Positions 31,163-44,293 of a DNA stretch of 64,000 bases are shown one piece after another; position 1 is the stretch's first letter, and the number at the start of each line of letters is the position of its first letter. The notes below the pieces were generated by a model, which saw nothing but the letters and a program-made list of their open reading frames with translations, was not told the DNA's origin and did no database searches. The DNA is taken from assembly GCF_000350225.1 (NCBI RefSeq), contig NW_005179204.1, forward strand, positions 1 to 64,000, read 5' to 3'. This DNA is from Chondrus crispus. Taxonomy: Eukaryota > Rhodophyta > Florideophyceae > Gigartinales > Gigartinaceae. The position numbers and the translations under genes were made by a program.

Positions 31163-31829
31163 TGTAGCATAAACACCCCCAGCGATAGGGGTGTATGCAC
31201 AGTTCGACCGAGACCCTTGTCGATCGGGAAGACGGGGGTGAAGCGGGACACCAGCTAACGGCACCGGGCAGCGGGCCCGGGTAGCGTGGTAGAGCGGGAA
31301 CGGGGAGGACGCCGGTACGCGCGAGCGGTTCGACGCCTCGACGCCCCGGCGCGGTACTGGGTAACGATCCAGTACCGACGGACGGAGGCGGAGCCGGCTC
31401 GTGGGCGTACCGTGCGCGTCCTCAACCCGCGCTCGGTGCCGCTTCTAAGATAATTAGCGAGCGTTACCTTAGAATAAGCGGGAAGTCGGACCTTGACGGT
31501 CGGTGGGTGACAAGTCCGTGCTTGTCCTCCTCCACCGCCACCGGTCCGCTCCATATTTAATGTACATAATAACCTATCATAATAGTACAGTACCGATGTA
31601 CTGTAGCGACGTACTGTAGCGGTCGGTCGACACTGTAATACTGTCAGCCATCGGGGCTGACAGTACACGTGTGTGCGCGCTCTTCGTTCCGCGTGTACAC
31701 GTGTACACGTGCCCCCCTGTACTTGGGGGTACACGTGGTGGTACTGTAGAGCATCGAGCCCTACAGTAACCGATCCGATTCTGAGTTGATCTAATCTAAA
31801 ATAAAGCCCCAGTGGGGGGTTATACTACA
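31163..31829 (-). repeat. 3' LTR of gypsy element 4 (667 bp)
   Basis: On the minus strand it begins TGTAGTATAACCCCCC and ends GGGTGTTTATGCTACA. Contains TTAAATAT near 31555, the TAR-like stem-loop with the conserved inner GACAAG/CTTGTC, and U3 hairpins such as CTGTCAGCC with loop CCGA. Confidence 0.9.
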
Positions 31830-31864
31830 CGGCCCCCCCCTTAAGCGGGGACGTCCGCGTCCAC
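31830..31864 (-). promoter_or_regulatory. 3' hairpin plus polypurine tract of gypsy element 4
   Basis: On the minus strand a slightly decayed hairpin (GTGGACGCGGACGTCCCC) is followed by CTTAAGGGGGGGGCCG and the LTR. Second copy of the module at 36984-37016. Confidence 0.7.
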
Positions 31865-34800
31865 GGGTGCTTGTAGAGCGTGAGCCATGTCTAACCGCGT
31901 CCTCCATACGGTCCCGTCCGCTCCTTACCACGGCTCCGCTCTCTGGGGGGTATTCTCCGCGTCTCGCCCCGTGCTCATTCGCGCGCGTGCTGATCTCTCC
32001 TCCCTTACTCTGGTGATTTTCCTTTCCGACGTACGTCCCCTGTTTTCCTTGACACCGTAGCCAATCCACTTCGCCAACGTCCTCCCCAGCTCCTCTCGTT
32101 ACCATCGAGCCACATTGAGAGGGACTGTCTTGGTGCTTCCGTCCGCGCCTCCGTCCTGTCTCTAGTCCGTGAAGACTTCTCGTAATCCTTCCGTCTCCTT
32201 CCGTCTCCTTCCCCTCTGATCCTCGCTTTCTATCTTCGTCCAAGGTGGCGTGAGAAGGGGCTCCGCTGCCTGACCAGTTATGTCCTTCTTTGCTCACTCC
32301 CCCCTGCCTTGCCGATTCGACAGCCGTGCCCCTGCAGTCGTGCGTCCCGCTTTCCGTTGCGAGAAGGCGTCACCGATCCGTGCCATGTATTCGTCCCAAA
32401 CTCGTACGCGATTGTCGGTGTGCCCCGGATACCGCACGTTTTCCCACCGCATTCCTCGCAATGCCCGTCGCCTCGTCCGTGCGTTATTTTATGACAGTCC
32501 CAGCATCCTCGTATTGCCATACACTCTTCCCCCATCCGCGGCGTGGCGACCCGCTCGTTTTGTTTTCGCAGGTGTATTACGCGTCGGACGGAGCTCCCTT
32601 CTCCACGATAGCCGTTTTACCGTCGGCGCGATTCCCGAATCCTCGCACAGTATTATGTACGGTCTCGACGGTTCAGTTTTCTGGCCCTTCTCCGTCTTGT
32701 CACGGGTTCCGCTGCTAAGGGGGTTCGACGCTGCGTCACGCGTCGCGGTCCTCGACAACGTTCGTCTCGTCGGCGTTTCGTTTCCCCAAACCACCCGTGC
32801 GGCAATCACTGTCCTTTCCAGTGACCTCTCCTCTCTCTTGTTGGCAGCGGATCGGCTCTGGGCCGCCGCCAGCACGGTGACGGGAGATTGGGCGAGACGT
32901 AGGGGATTGTGGTGACGACGCAGTCGCCCTCCGGCGGTTGACGGTCAACGGTCTCGGTCAGGGGAATTGCGCGTTTGTGGTGTGGCAGCGCGTCGTGTAG
33001 GGGCCAAAGGCGTGCAATTTTGCGACGTTGGGTACGTCGGAGCGTCGCTGCATCTGATGACGTCCTCGAAGAGGATGTCCTCCTCGGTGTTCGGTTGCGT
33101 GGTCCGTCTGATGGGTCAGCGAGGTAGGTATCGGCGTCGATGCAAAACCGCTCGTTGCGCTTCGCGAAAATAGTTTCGGGGGGGGGGACGGGAAGTAATC
33201 GAATAGCCCACGCGTAGTCGGCGGCACGCAGAGCGAGCTGAGGACGCTCGAAGAGGGGCCGCGCGTGATGTAGGAGCGCAGTGGCACGAGCGCGCAGTGG
33301 GGCAGTGCGGGCGGATGCATCTCGTTACAAAATCCAAACCGTACTTGCGCAGTTTAGAGACATGATGGTTTCACAGACGCACGCCGCACGCGTCGTACTG
33401 TAGTCACCGCACGTGACGCGGACGGACGGACACAGAGGCATTTTTGTCCGCGCACGCTCCAGCGACTGCTCTATGCTCTCGATTAAATTCCCCAAAAAAA
33501 ATTGCCCAAAAATGTTTCCCGCGAAAATGTTTTCTTGCGAAATTTTCAACACAAGCTGCGGTGCGGCCTCAGTATATTTGGCGTGTTGCGCTTCATCCCA
33601 GGGGCACACGCGTACACGTGTTGACTCCTTCCCCCTTCTTCTGTTTCGCTCTTGAACGCGACGCCGCCGGCTCTCCGGGGTGCCAGGTCTTCCCTGCAGC
33701 GCGTCGCCAACGGGGACGCGTCCCCGTTGTCTACCTCTCATGCCTTCTTGCGCGTGGAGGCGGGGGTGTGCATGCTCGTCCCTTTCTGCGCAAATGCGTC
33801 TCGTTCTCCCCCGGCCGTGAGACATTCATATTACGGTACTATGTCTCCGGGAACGCTCGCGTTCCGGCTCGCCGACCGGCTCGTGCACCCTTCTCGGCTA
33901 GGGCACGAGCCGGGAATGGGCGTTGGCGCCACCACATCCTGATGGGTCCATGGGGCACGGCATTGTCGAATGCGTCTCCCTGCGTCCCTTCAAAGGTATG
34001 GCCCGGGCTGAGATCGTGGTCACGCCCCGACCGCGGGGAGGCATCGAATGAGGTCCCTTCGCTGTGGGGGCGCCGGCCCGGTTCTATTCTTCGCGTGCCA
34101 AGAGCGACATGCGCCGGGGCGGGGTCGTCCCTGGGGCAGCTGTGCAGGCCGTGAATCTCTGCCTGCGTTCCTTCCTTACTATCATAATTACTCCCGACGT
34201 TCCCTCCAGTGCCCGAGCGGGGCGACTCGAACGTCGTCGTTCGAGCCGGCAGTAGTTCCCTGATGCTCCCTTCTCCGTGCGTCCTTACAGGGCGCTTTGT
34301 GCTCTCGTAGAGGTTGAGTGCGTGGCCCTGTGGGTACAGCGACTAGTGGCTACGGAGGGGGAACGGTCAGATCGGCCTTTTCGCGGCTGACGGGGGCGGT
34401 ACTTGTGCGCGGGAGTCCTTGCTCTTGTATCGATGACGCAATTGGGTCGATCGCCGAACGCTGTTGCGACGAGGGCTTCCACAGATCTCAATTTATGCCG
34501 CCGGCATACCGCTGGTGGAGCCTTCCGAGGCATCCAACGCATGGTGCAATGCGACTTTCTCCTCGACGGTCGAAGCCCCTATGACGTCCTCGACGTTTGG
34601 GCTGTGGGTTGTGCGTTTCATTAATCTTCGACTTGTCTCCCGGGGGGGCTTGCTCGGGCGGTGGTCCCGCCCCTCGTCGTCTCGTACGCGGGCGCGCGGT
34701 GCGCAGAATTTCTCGCGACGACCATGGTCGGCGGTAGCGAACGATCTTCTCTTGGTCCCTCTATACGACTGTAACTCCGTTTCGGCGAGTGCTATGAGAG

Positions 34801-36983
34801 CCCTACTGTGTTTATCGTTCCGCATACTCGTTGCATCACTATTCATTTTGGCAAAGCAGTTCGTACTGCTTCTACCCTTCTCGGTAGCCTCGACAACCAT
34901 CACGGAGTGGTCTGTCGCATATACGCACGCGTACTACGTGACAGCAGCCTCAACCTGCATACCCCCAGCCACCGTCAGACCCTCTCCCCTTTTCCTTCTG
35001 TTCCTCCACAGAACTGCTGATGGCGGGGATCCAGCTGCCCTTGAGCAGCCGCGGTGAGCGCTGCGTAGAAGATCAGCGGAAGGCCTCTCCCTGGTCGGAA
35101 AGGGGCGAGCGGAGAGCGGCTCTGCGAGGACGACGCGCACGCGGTTGCCGCTACTCCAGCGTCGGCGCGAGACCGCAGGGAGGCGGCGATGAGGTGATTA
35201 CACGCGGGAAGGCGCTTGACGGCGCCGAGAAGGCCGGGGCGCGAGCTAGTGGTGATTGGACGTGGTGGCGCCCCGTGTGAGGGGGTGGTGCGTCGGCGGC
35301 CTCCTTCATCCCACATCTTCCGGTAAGGTAAGGTAAGTGAGGGGTACCGGTCGACGTCCGGAACCCCTATCACGTTACGCATTTTCCACGGTCACGACTG
35401 CGGTCGGTCTCTCCCCCCTCCGAAGGGGGTCGCGGGGTGTCGGTTCGCCGCTGAGTGCAGGCAGCGAGGCTCGTTTCTCGGTTCTTCCTCTGCGCGTCGG
35501 CCTCGTCGGCCGCGGGTGGTTGTCCTTCGGGGACGGCTTAACCTCCCCCTTTTACGCGGACCTCATCCGTCTCCTACCGAGGAGGCGCGTGGTTGCCGCT
35601 CATACGGTACGCTCGCCTAGTATGTGTGGCCGGGTCCCGCCTATGGAGGCTACGAGGAGGAGAGTGTACGCTTACGGGTGCGCGCACCGAGCTGCGCGAG
35701 AAGGAGGTGAGGATCCCGACGATGGGTTCCCCTGCACGTTCTTGACGCGTACGGAAGGGCGGAAGGACTCGCGGATTGGAGCCGATGCCCTTGACGACGG
35801 GTTCGCTTAAATCTTCTTGACGCGTGCGTGTGGGCGCGTCTGGGGTGCCGGCGGACGTGACGATGCCCGAAAGTGCGCGCCAGCGTCGACGCACGTGCAC
35901 TCGAGTCTGCTGAGGACGCCGGAGGGCTGACGGAGGTGCGGCTTCTTTGCGACAATCTCCTGAATTCTTGTGTTGCCCAATCGGTCTCGCTCATCCTGGC
36001 CGTTCCGCTCTTTGTCCCTGCGTACGCGCGCGGAAGATGAGACGTTAGAGTAAGCAGCGTGGGAGGGTACCCATTACCCACACGGAATGCGCCGTGGATT
36101 GGGACATTTTCTTGTAATACACGTGTACTGCGACCTTTTTCCGTCCGCCGCGCAATCAGAAAATCATCCCAAAAATTGTCATAATTTCCCGCGAAAACAA
36201 TTTCAGCCAAAAAATCAGACCACGGTTCCTGATTGGTGCGCTGTCGTCTGAGGAAAAAATCTTCCCAAAATTAAATCATGGCATGCACCGTGATTAGCGA
36301 CAAAAAGTTCTAATTGGGGCTGACAGTACACGTGTGTGCGCATATATTGGTGCCCCTCTGACCGAGTTGCTCTGGCGCTTACGCGCCTTCCTTAACTATC
36401 CTGGCGACTGTTGAGGCGAACGCAGCCTCACTCGCCTGCTCATCTGAAAACGCCTTTTGCGCGTTTCCTCGCGCACGACCGCTATCAATAGGGTCATGAC
36501 CACGTCGTCCGTGGGGTTATCGGACCCGTATGCGGACTGAGGGCTCCAAGTGAGCCCGAACCTTCTCGGATATTCCGAGACACAAGCAACGGGGATTTTG
36601 GTCGCTTACTCTGCCCACCGAGGGGCTCTCGTGATTCCACCGCTGATCGCCTCGTTCGTAGGGCGCCCCTTCTCGCCGTGATTGCTGGACTTATCGGATC
36701 GTCCGGCAATCCTGTTTGGGGGGGGGGTGTCCGACTTTTCCGATCCGAACGGGGTATTGCAGTCCTCGTAATGTCGGTCATTACGAGGGCCCAACATTTT
36801 TTTTCAGGCAGTTCGTACTGTCCTGTTCTTATGTCTCGCGTCCTTGACGTCCGAGAAGTCAAGACGACTTGATTTGAACGCATCCCCGGCTGTGACCCTC
36901 CGATAGGGTCCGCCGACCTCCTTCGCTTCCCCTTTTAGTCTGTTCGTGCAGGCTGGGGTTAATCCGCGAAGGAGCGGTTGAGG
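31865..36983. other. Tail of gypsy element 4 between the two purine tracts, no intact gene
   Basis: About 5.1 kb, GC-rich with AT-rich islands near 33480-33560 and 36120-36320. Short frames on the plus strand (32280-32915, 33444-34154, 34464-35057) have strongly biased composition and no resemblance to the antisense ORF of element 2. Two TTTCCCGCGAAAA palindromic motifs occur at 33515-33527 and 36185-36197, like E2F/DP sites. It occupies the same place as the tail of element 2. Confidence 0.5.
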
Positions 36984-37016
36984 GCCCCCCCCTTAAGCGT
37001 GAACGTCCGCGTTCAC
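36984..37016 (-). promoter_or_regulatory. Internal hairpin plus polypurine tract of gypsy element 4
   Basis: The inverted repeat GTGAACG/CGTTCAC (36999-37016) overlaps the end of pol (stop at 36995-36993). It is followed on the minus strand by AAGGGGGGGGCCCTCAACCG, matching element 2 after its pol. Confidence 0.65.
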
Positions 37017-40000
37017 GGTTTGGGTGAGGTCCCTGCCGGTACGTCTCCGAAGGCGTTGGGCGTAACGAGACACCAACTCCTCCGGGACTTGAGTCCGCGC
37101 AGTCCAAGTGGGCGCGTCGTAATCCGCCCACTTGATGAGGAACTCCGTAGTTCCGTCTTGCATGACTCGATGTCTCAGTAGCCGTTCGACGGCATACTGC
37201 GTTCCCGCGGTGACCTTATCGGCGAGGTCCCGCGGGTCGTCGTACTTGCTCGTGGCGCGTCTATCGGAGACGGCGCGTACACGCAGCGGTCGGTGGAGAC
37301 TCGCTCGGTGACCCCATCACGATCAATCGTGATGGTTCGGCAGTCATTGGCGTGCACGCGGTAGGGTCCGACCGCGGGCGAGGCGAGCTTGTTCGATGTC
37401 TTAGCCCCATCGGTGGGGTTGAGATATACGTATTCTCCGGGACGGAGCCGGGAATCAATACGTCGTATGCGCTTATCAAAGTCGCGCTTGTAGCGAGCCT
37501 GCGTCCGACGCAGGCTCCCGTAGGCCTTTTGGATAGTCCAGTCCAAGGTCTTGAGGAACTCGGCACGTTGGTTCCCCCTATCGGAAGGGGGCGCGTCGCC
37601 GTCCGTCCGTCGGGGAGAGAACTCCGGCGGTGGCCTGCTGAGCACGAGCTCAAACGGCGTGGTGCGTGTGGTGCGCTGTATGTGGGAGTTGTACGCGTAC
37701 GTAACCGGCCCCACGTACACATCCCAGTCGTCCTGGTGTTCACCCACGTAGTTCCGCAGCATCGAGGCAATTGTTCGGTTATATCGCTCGACTTGCCCGT
37801 TCGTCTGGGGATGGTACGCCGAAGTGTACAAATTCGTTATCCCCAGAACGCGGCACGCGCTGTGGAAGAACTTGGCGTTAAACTGCGGTCCGTTATCGGA
37901 CAGCAACGTGCGCGGGACGCCGTACTTAAACACCCACGATTCGCAGAACGCAACTGCGACCGTGTATGCAGTTATCATGCGGAGCGCAACAACTTGCGTC
38001 AGCTTACTGAAGCGGTCCGTAATCACGAGCAGGAATCGTTTTCCTGTCTTCGTCTTGGGAAGCGGCCCCAAGATGTCGATTGCGAGGCTTTCGAGGGGCC
38101 TCGTAGCTGGAAACAACCTCAATCGGTTGAGATGTTTCCTCAGCTTGACCCGGTTTTATCGCGCAGGTTCGACACCCTCGCACCGTGGCTGCTACGTCTG
38201 CAGCCAGGTGGGGCCAGTAGTACTCGCGTCGAAGTGCGTAGTACATACGGTTCTGGCCCGGGTGCCCCGCGATGGCTGGGTTGTGGCACAAGCGAAGGAG
38301 CCTGGCGCGAAGCGTCCGAGGTACCACCACCTGAAAGATATCAGGGTCGAAGGGGTGTCTCCGTTTGAGCACCCCTTGGTGGTACTCGAAGAACGCGGAG
38401 TCCCGGGACTCTGACTGTCGTGCCAAAACGGTTTGGCAGAAGTCATCCACGCGTTGCTCCTCGACTATCTCCTCTATCGTAAGAGGGGCCGGAAGATCGT
38501 CCTGCGGTGGGGCGACCGTGGCATCGAGCACGCCAGCCTCGGGGTCTTCGGCGCGCTGGATGTCGGCTGCGTCGAACTCGTCGTTCTCCTCCCAAAACGA
38601 ATTGGGTCCTTGGAGAGCGGGGGCTTCGTCGTCGCCCCTCGGTTCGTCGCGCGTCCGTGCGCGCGACCTTGTTCGGGCTTCGGCTTGGTTCCGTGTCGTT
38701 ACGAAGACATGGACGGCCTGATGATCACAACTGGCGGTACAAGAGTGGTCCGCGAGCTTGTTCGATACGTCTCGAACTGTCGTGCCCCCGTCGAAAGTAG
38801 GGATGTCGTCATCCACCTCGACGGTGGGGCGAGGGTCGTCGGCGACCTTCGGCGACACGAGTCGTGACAGGGCATCGGGCACCTAATGCACGCGTCCGGG
38901 GCGGTACTGAATGGTGAAATCGTATTCAGCCAGACGTAGCCGCCACCGGGTGAGTCTTCCGGAACTCTCGGTGAGTGACATGAGCCATCAGAGGGCGTCA
39001 TGGTCCGTCCGTACGGTGAACTTCGTGCCCTCTACGTACGACCGTAGTGTGCGGACGGCCCACACTACGGCGAAGCACTCGCGTTCGGTAGCGCTGTAGT
39101 TGCGCTCACTATCAGACAGTGAGTACGACCAATACCCCACGGAGCGCCAGTCGTTCGGCTCTTCGTGCCCCTGAAGTAAGGTGCAGCCGAGTTGGTAGGC
39201 ACTCGCGTCGGTGTCTATCATGTACGGACGACCGTGCCGGGGCAACGCGAGGATCGGCGGAGCGATCATGCACTTCTTAAGGTTCTCGAACGCCTGAAGT
39301 TGCAGCTCCGTGGGGTTATAGAAATCGGGATCCGAATCCTTGCGCGTCATGTCGGTCAGAGGACGTGCAATCTTAGCGAACCCCTTAACGAATCGGCGGT
39401 ATACGTTACACGCCCCGAGGAACGAGCGCACTTGCGTCAACGTCCTTGGGAACGTGAACGTCTTGAATGCGTCGGCCGCCGTATCAGTCACGCTCAACTT
39501 GCCTGGGGAGATGACGTGCCCCAGGTAGTGCACCTTCGGTCGGAAGAAGCTGCACTTCTTGAGCTTAAGGGAGATACCGGAACTCCGCAGTAAGCTCAAG
39601 ACGGTATCCAGATGCCTCGCGTGTTCTCCGTGCGTACGGGAGAACACGATCACGTCGTCGAGATAGACGAGGCATATTTGCCAGCGGACTCCAGAGAGTA
39701 TTATGTCGAGCGCACGTTGGAAGGTGGCCGGTGCCCCTTTGAGCCCAAAAGGCATGCGCAAGTGGCGAAACGTGCCCATGTGCGTCGTAAACGTGGTCTT
39801 ATCCCGGTCTTCCGGAGCGACCGGGATCTGCCGATAACCGGAATTGCAGTCAAACGTGGTGAAGACGGCTGCATCTCATAACGAGTCGATGCAGTCGTCC
39901 ATCCGTGGCAGTGGATACGAATCCGCTGCCGTCTTCGCGTTGAGACGCCAGTAGTCCACGCAGAACCGAAAAGAGCCGTCTTTCTTCGGGACGAGCACCA

Positions 40001-41571
40001 CGGGGGACGCCCACTCGGTGCTCGCGGGTTCGATAACCCCTGCGTTCAACATCTTGCTGACCTCCTTCGCGACCATTTCGCGCATGGCCGGGCCCTTCCG
40101 ATAGGGCATAGAACGAATCGGTTTCGTTCCCGGTTCGAGGGGAATGCGGTGCTCCGTGGCTTGGATCGTTCCAAGCGCACCGCTCCACAGACTCGAGTGC
40201 TTACGGAGCATCTCGAGTACGTGGCCACGGAGCTTGGCATCGTCGATGTATGACAGGTCGATCTCGTTTTCCCAATCCATCGGTGGATTTTCGGGATCCT
40301 TTTGCTGGGGGAGTACAGTACCTCTCGCCGCCGGTTGGCATAAGGTGAACGTTCGTCCGGGTCGACCCCCCTGCCCCCGGCGGTGGTGTTATCGTCGGAG
40401 TTGGATCGGCCAACTCCTACCCCACCGACTTGATCGGTCACGTCGGTCAGATGTAGCGCGTGCGCGATCCCCTCGGCGACCTTACGTTCGGGAGTGAGGA
40501 TCGCAAGGGGGTTGCACTTCGCGTATCCCACGACGGTGTGCTTCGGAAGCCGCTTTTCTCGTCGTGAGAAATTAGCGACGATGACGTCGAAGGTCTGATT
40601 CGGTAGGACCTCCGCGACGCCATTCATCAGCCTCACTCCATGTCGGTGTTGGAGTGAGGGCTTGGGCTGCAGGAACACGAGGCCCCTCCCCGCGGTTGTC
40701 ACACGCACACGGGCTTGTGACATCGCGGGGATGGTAACCCAGCCGGCGATTCGGATTGCTTGCGGGGCCTCCTCGCGTACGTCTGGCCGACCCGTGTGTC
40801 ACCCGTGTCGCCTGGTAGGGGGAGTCGACTCCCCCTTTCCGTCGACGATGGCGACGGAACCGCCTTGGCGTAGCTCCATTCGTTGAGCTTCGATGTCGAT
40901 ACATCGCACGTGCGTATCGATGAAGGCCGTGCCGAGGAGGACTGGCACGGCGAGCCGGTCCGCGACTACGAACGGAATTCGGAACACCGTGTTCCTCAAC
41001 GGCATGGCCAGGCAGACGACGGCCGAAAGCTTGAGGGGGTTGCTATTCGCGCCTGCCAATCGTGGCAGAGGTGCGTCGTGCACGACGTAACGCGTCCAAT
41101 CGGGGGGAAGGTCGGCCTTCCTCACCAGATTATACCCCGAGCACGTATCAACAGCGATCGTGCGGGGTTTAAATGCATTTCCCTCTGTGGCTATCGAGCC
41201 GAGGACGTTGTAGATCTTTGACGTCATAAGGCAAATGACGCCGTCGACAACCTTCGGGGCGACCTGATCGGTGAGGTCGTTCCCCCGGGGCCTTCGATTT
41301 CGGTGCTGGCCCCGCTTGCGTTTCCTTCTCCCCCTCCTTGGGGCGTCGGCGGATCAGTGACGCCCCTCGGATTACTCGAATCCGTACGACACGGACCTTT
41401 CTCCGGCGACCTTGGGCTCGCGGCAGTCCGGGGGTCGACCGAATCTTTTCGGTCGTCGTTGCCCCCGTCGCCTTCGTTACGCCTCACCGGGACGTCGGCT
41501 GTCCCGGTCTCTTGTGCTCCTAACGTCGGGCCTTGGGAGGCCTCGACGTGCGCTCGCTCCTGTATCGGCAT
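36993..41571 (-). pseudogene. pol: Ty3/gypsy pol, element 4 (many frameshifts and stops)
   Basis: Same domain order as the intact pol of element 2. N-terminal linker 41571-41224; protease with DTCSG (41227-40799); RT in pieces (40280-39876, ending at a stop after PRMDDCIDSL, then 39779-38988 with the YLDD region); RNase H; HHCC region (38882-38004); integrase core (38122-37175) with AIDILGPL, LLSDNGPQF and QVERYNR; and a chromodomain (FLIKWADYDAPTW) in a shifted frame near 37100-37190. The integrase motif SDNGPQF here is canonical, unlike element 2. No polyprotein can be made. Confidence 0.88.
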
Positions 41572-41677
41572 TACAGGAGCGCCCCTGTTCGCTTCCGGTA
41601 GCGGGGGATGTATTATCGGACAATACCCCCCGTGTCCTTGGCGAGCACGCGGGGTCGGGTCTAGTTCGTGGGGAAGA

Positions 41678-41724
41678 GACGGCTCACGCGACCGCGTGTA
41701 CGTAACCGTCTTTACCCTTTTTTC
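41678..41724 (-). promoter_or_regulatory. Putative -1 frameshift signal of gypsy element 4
   Basis: The gag frame ends TCG AAA AAA GGG TAA. Downstream lies a hairpin (41710-41678) with outer stem GACGGTT/AGCCGTC and inner stem CACGCG/CGCGTG. Pol begins in the -1 frame (41571 frame). Confidence 0.6.
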
Positions 41725-44282
41725 GAACTACCTGTGCTATCGGAGCTAACCTCCTGGCTATCGACGGCCAGGTCTTCTTCGGGTAGCCGTCCGCGTGGGT
41801 AGGGACGATCCCCCCACTGCGTCTCAGCGGCCCTGGCGAAGTATTCCGGTACTTCCGGGCCTTGGCCTGCGGCGTCCGGTCGTTGCAGGATATGGGGGAC
41901 GAAGCGAGTCGGCTCGCCTTCGTGACCCTCCGTGGGTAGAGGGTAGGGATCCTCTACCCAGTCTTGCAGGTACATTGTCGCATTTTGTACCTGTTGGGGT
42001 AACCGAGAACGGTCTCGGTCTCCTCTCTGCTCTTGGCGCGGGTATCTTGTGTCCGCCTGGCGGTAAGCGGGTCGATCCCGACGATCGACTTCGTTACGAC
42101 GGTACCCGCCTCCACGGGGGGCGAAGCGTGCGCCCCCACCCGATCGGTTCGGGAAGCCTTGACGCGGGGGACGGCCCTCGCCCGCCGCTTGCGGGAGGAG
42201 ATTACGCGCCCCTGGGCGCGTCTCCATCTGGTAGCGGTAGTTCCTGTACGCCGTGAACATCCGTTGTTCCGGCGACAGGAACGGGCACGCGTACATGGCA
42301 TGCCCGTACGTACGGCATAGCCAGCACACGTACGCGCTGCCGTCCGTTGAGGCGAAGGTCACCGCGTGCTGCGCCTCCTCATCGGTGAGGAGGGGCACGC
42401 GAGGCGCTTCGCCTCCTGCATCTCGGCTCGATATGTCGAGCTCTGCAACCCAGGGGTCCGTACCCCTTGCCACTCTTGGAGTGGCCGCGAAGGCGGTCGC
42501 GTAACTCGATGTCGTTCCGGTCGACATCGGTGAGGGGGTTCGTGCCCCCACGGGCCCTGCTCCTTGCGTAATGAGGACAGGGTCGGCCTGCCACTCATCC
42601 TCCCCGATATCGAGGGTCGAGGCGGGCGAACTTGTCGCGGCGGACTTGGTAGTCCTGCCAGCCCTCCCTGCCGGTTTCGAATCCGGCAGAGGTAAACCGC
42701 GCCGAGCGCGGTACGTTGTACCTTCGGCCGTGGCGATACGGCGGATGGTCGGAAGATCGGTCTTCTGACTGCCTGGCAGCCTTTGCACAGTTTCGGATAC
42801 TGCGGCACGGGTTGCCGGTGCAAGTCCCCGCACGAAGTAGTGCGCGAGGGACTGTTCGGAGAAGACTGCCGTGCATCGGAACGCGGCAGTCTCGAGTCGG
42901 TCAGCAAACGTGCTTTTCGTCTCATGCCATTGCTGTCGCGCCGTAGCGACAGCGTCGTACGCTTCACCTAACACGTCGTCCGTGAGGTAGCGTTTCAAGA
43001 ATTGATTCACGAGCCCCGGCCAGCTCACGTCGTCGTGGAGCTGGCCGGTGCGGAGGCCACGCATCGTATAACTCGTATACAGGCGCTCCGCGTCGCGCTC
43101 GAGGAAGTGCGCGAGGACTCGTACCGCAACACCTTCGGTCAGGTGTTGCGAGTTGAAGGTGATTCGGATATCCTTCAAGAACGGCAGCAGCTGGATCGGG
43201 TCGGTACCGTCGAAGCTGGGCATCGTGGGACGGATCCCACGACAACGTTGGACATACTTCGAGATCCGTCCCGCGTCATCCGAGGTAACGAGCCTCGAGG
43301 TGTTATCCAAGCGGTACATACGATAGTCAGCAACGGCGCTGAACTCTTGGATCATCGTATGTACCGCTTCGAGCCCGGGTTCAGCGGGACCCAGCGTGCC
43401 GAAGGAGGTAACCGGTAGCGTACGGACGTCTACCGGACCTGGATGCTCGGCGTAACTCGCCGGCGGGTAGCCGCCCCAGCGGGGATCGACGGAGAACATC
43501 GGTTCTCCGGATCCGCGGGCGGCTCCTCCACGGTCCTTTTCGTCCGCGTACGATACGCGGTCCACTTCCCGCCTACTTCAGGCGATAGGCGGCAAGGCTT
43601 GGGTCTCAGACGCGAAGTTCGCGTCTATCGGAGGACGGCTTCCTTCTGCAGTCCGACTGGTAGCGGCACCTGTTGGACGCCAACCTTCGGGGGCGGCGGC
43701 GCTCGGAGGTACGGTACCACCGGGCCCTCTCGAGGGGGCACCGGGTAGCCTTTCGGCCATGGTACGTTCCATGTCACGAGCACGCCGACGAGTGGCGTCG
43801 AGCTCAGCGGAGAGGTGCGCGAACGCACCCAATTGTTCTGCGGACGGAGAGGTTCGGTCCTCGGGTCGTCTCACTGAGGTCGGGCTCTCAGGGCGATCTT
43901 GCCCGGACGGTCCGGGCGAGGCGAAACAGGAGTGTTCGACGAGCACTATCCGCCAGTGTAACTCGTCGATCAGTGCTCGGAGATTCTCTAAGCACTGCGT
44001 CACTCTATCGAACCTCCCTTCACGCAGGGAGCGGAGTTCGGCCATACATCGAGTGTATACATGGTCCGATACATCGATCCGAAGGGAAGTACGGACTTCC
44101 TCGATGTATTCGGCTATACGTTCGAACATCGCCGCCGCCCTTTCCTCGGAGGATCCGAGCGACGGTTCGCGGTCACGAGGACCTGCATCGCCGTTGCCCG
44201 ACGGGGCGGATGGGGACTGCACAGCGGCCGGACTCCGATCCGCCGCTTCGGAGCGGATCGAGGGCTCAAACTCTTGGCTCAT
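41712..44282 (-). pseudogene. gag: Ty3/gypsy gag, element 4 (one frameshift)
   Basis: ATG at 44282-44280 begins MSQEFEPSIRSEAAD. The frame stops near 43578 and continues in another frame from 43565 as a 617-residue stretch to the TAA at 41714-41712. That stretch has the capsid-like region (WHETKSTFADRLETAAF, FSEQSLAHYFVRGL), the CCHC knuckle (CWLCRTYGHAMYAC near 42290) and an Arg/Gly/Tyr-rich tail. It is diverged from elements 1 and 2, so this is a distinct subfamily. The frame upstream of the ATG is open into the fused 5' LTR. Confidence 0.85.
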
Positions 44283-44293
44283 CTCGACGCGAT

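Noticed and set aside
32280-35057. Plus-strand frames in the element 4 tail as counterparts of the antisense ORF
   Set aside because: No sequence resemblance to the 762-residue protein, biased composition, and frequent breaks.
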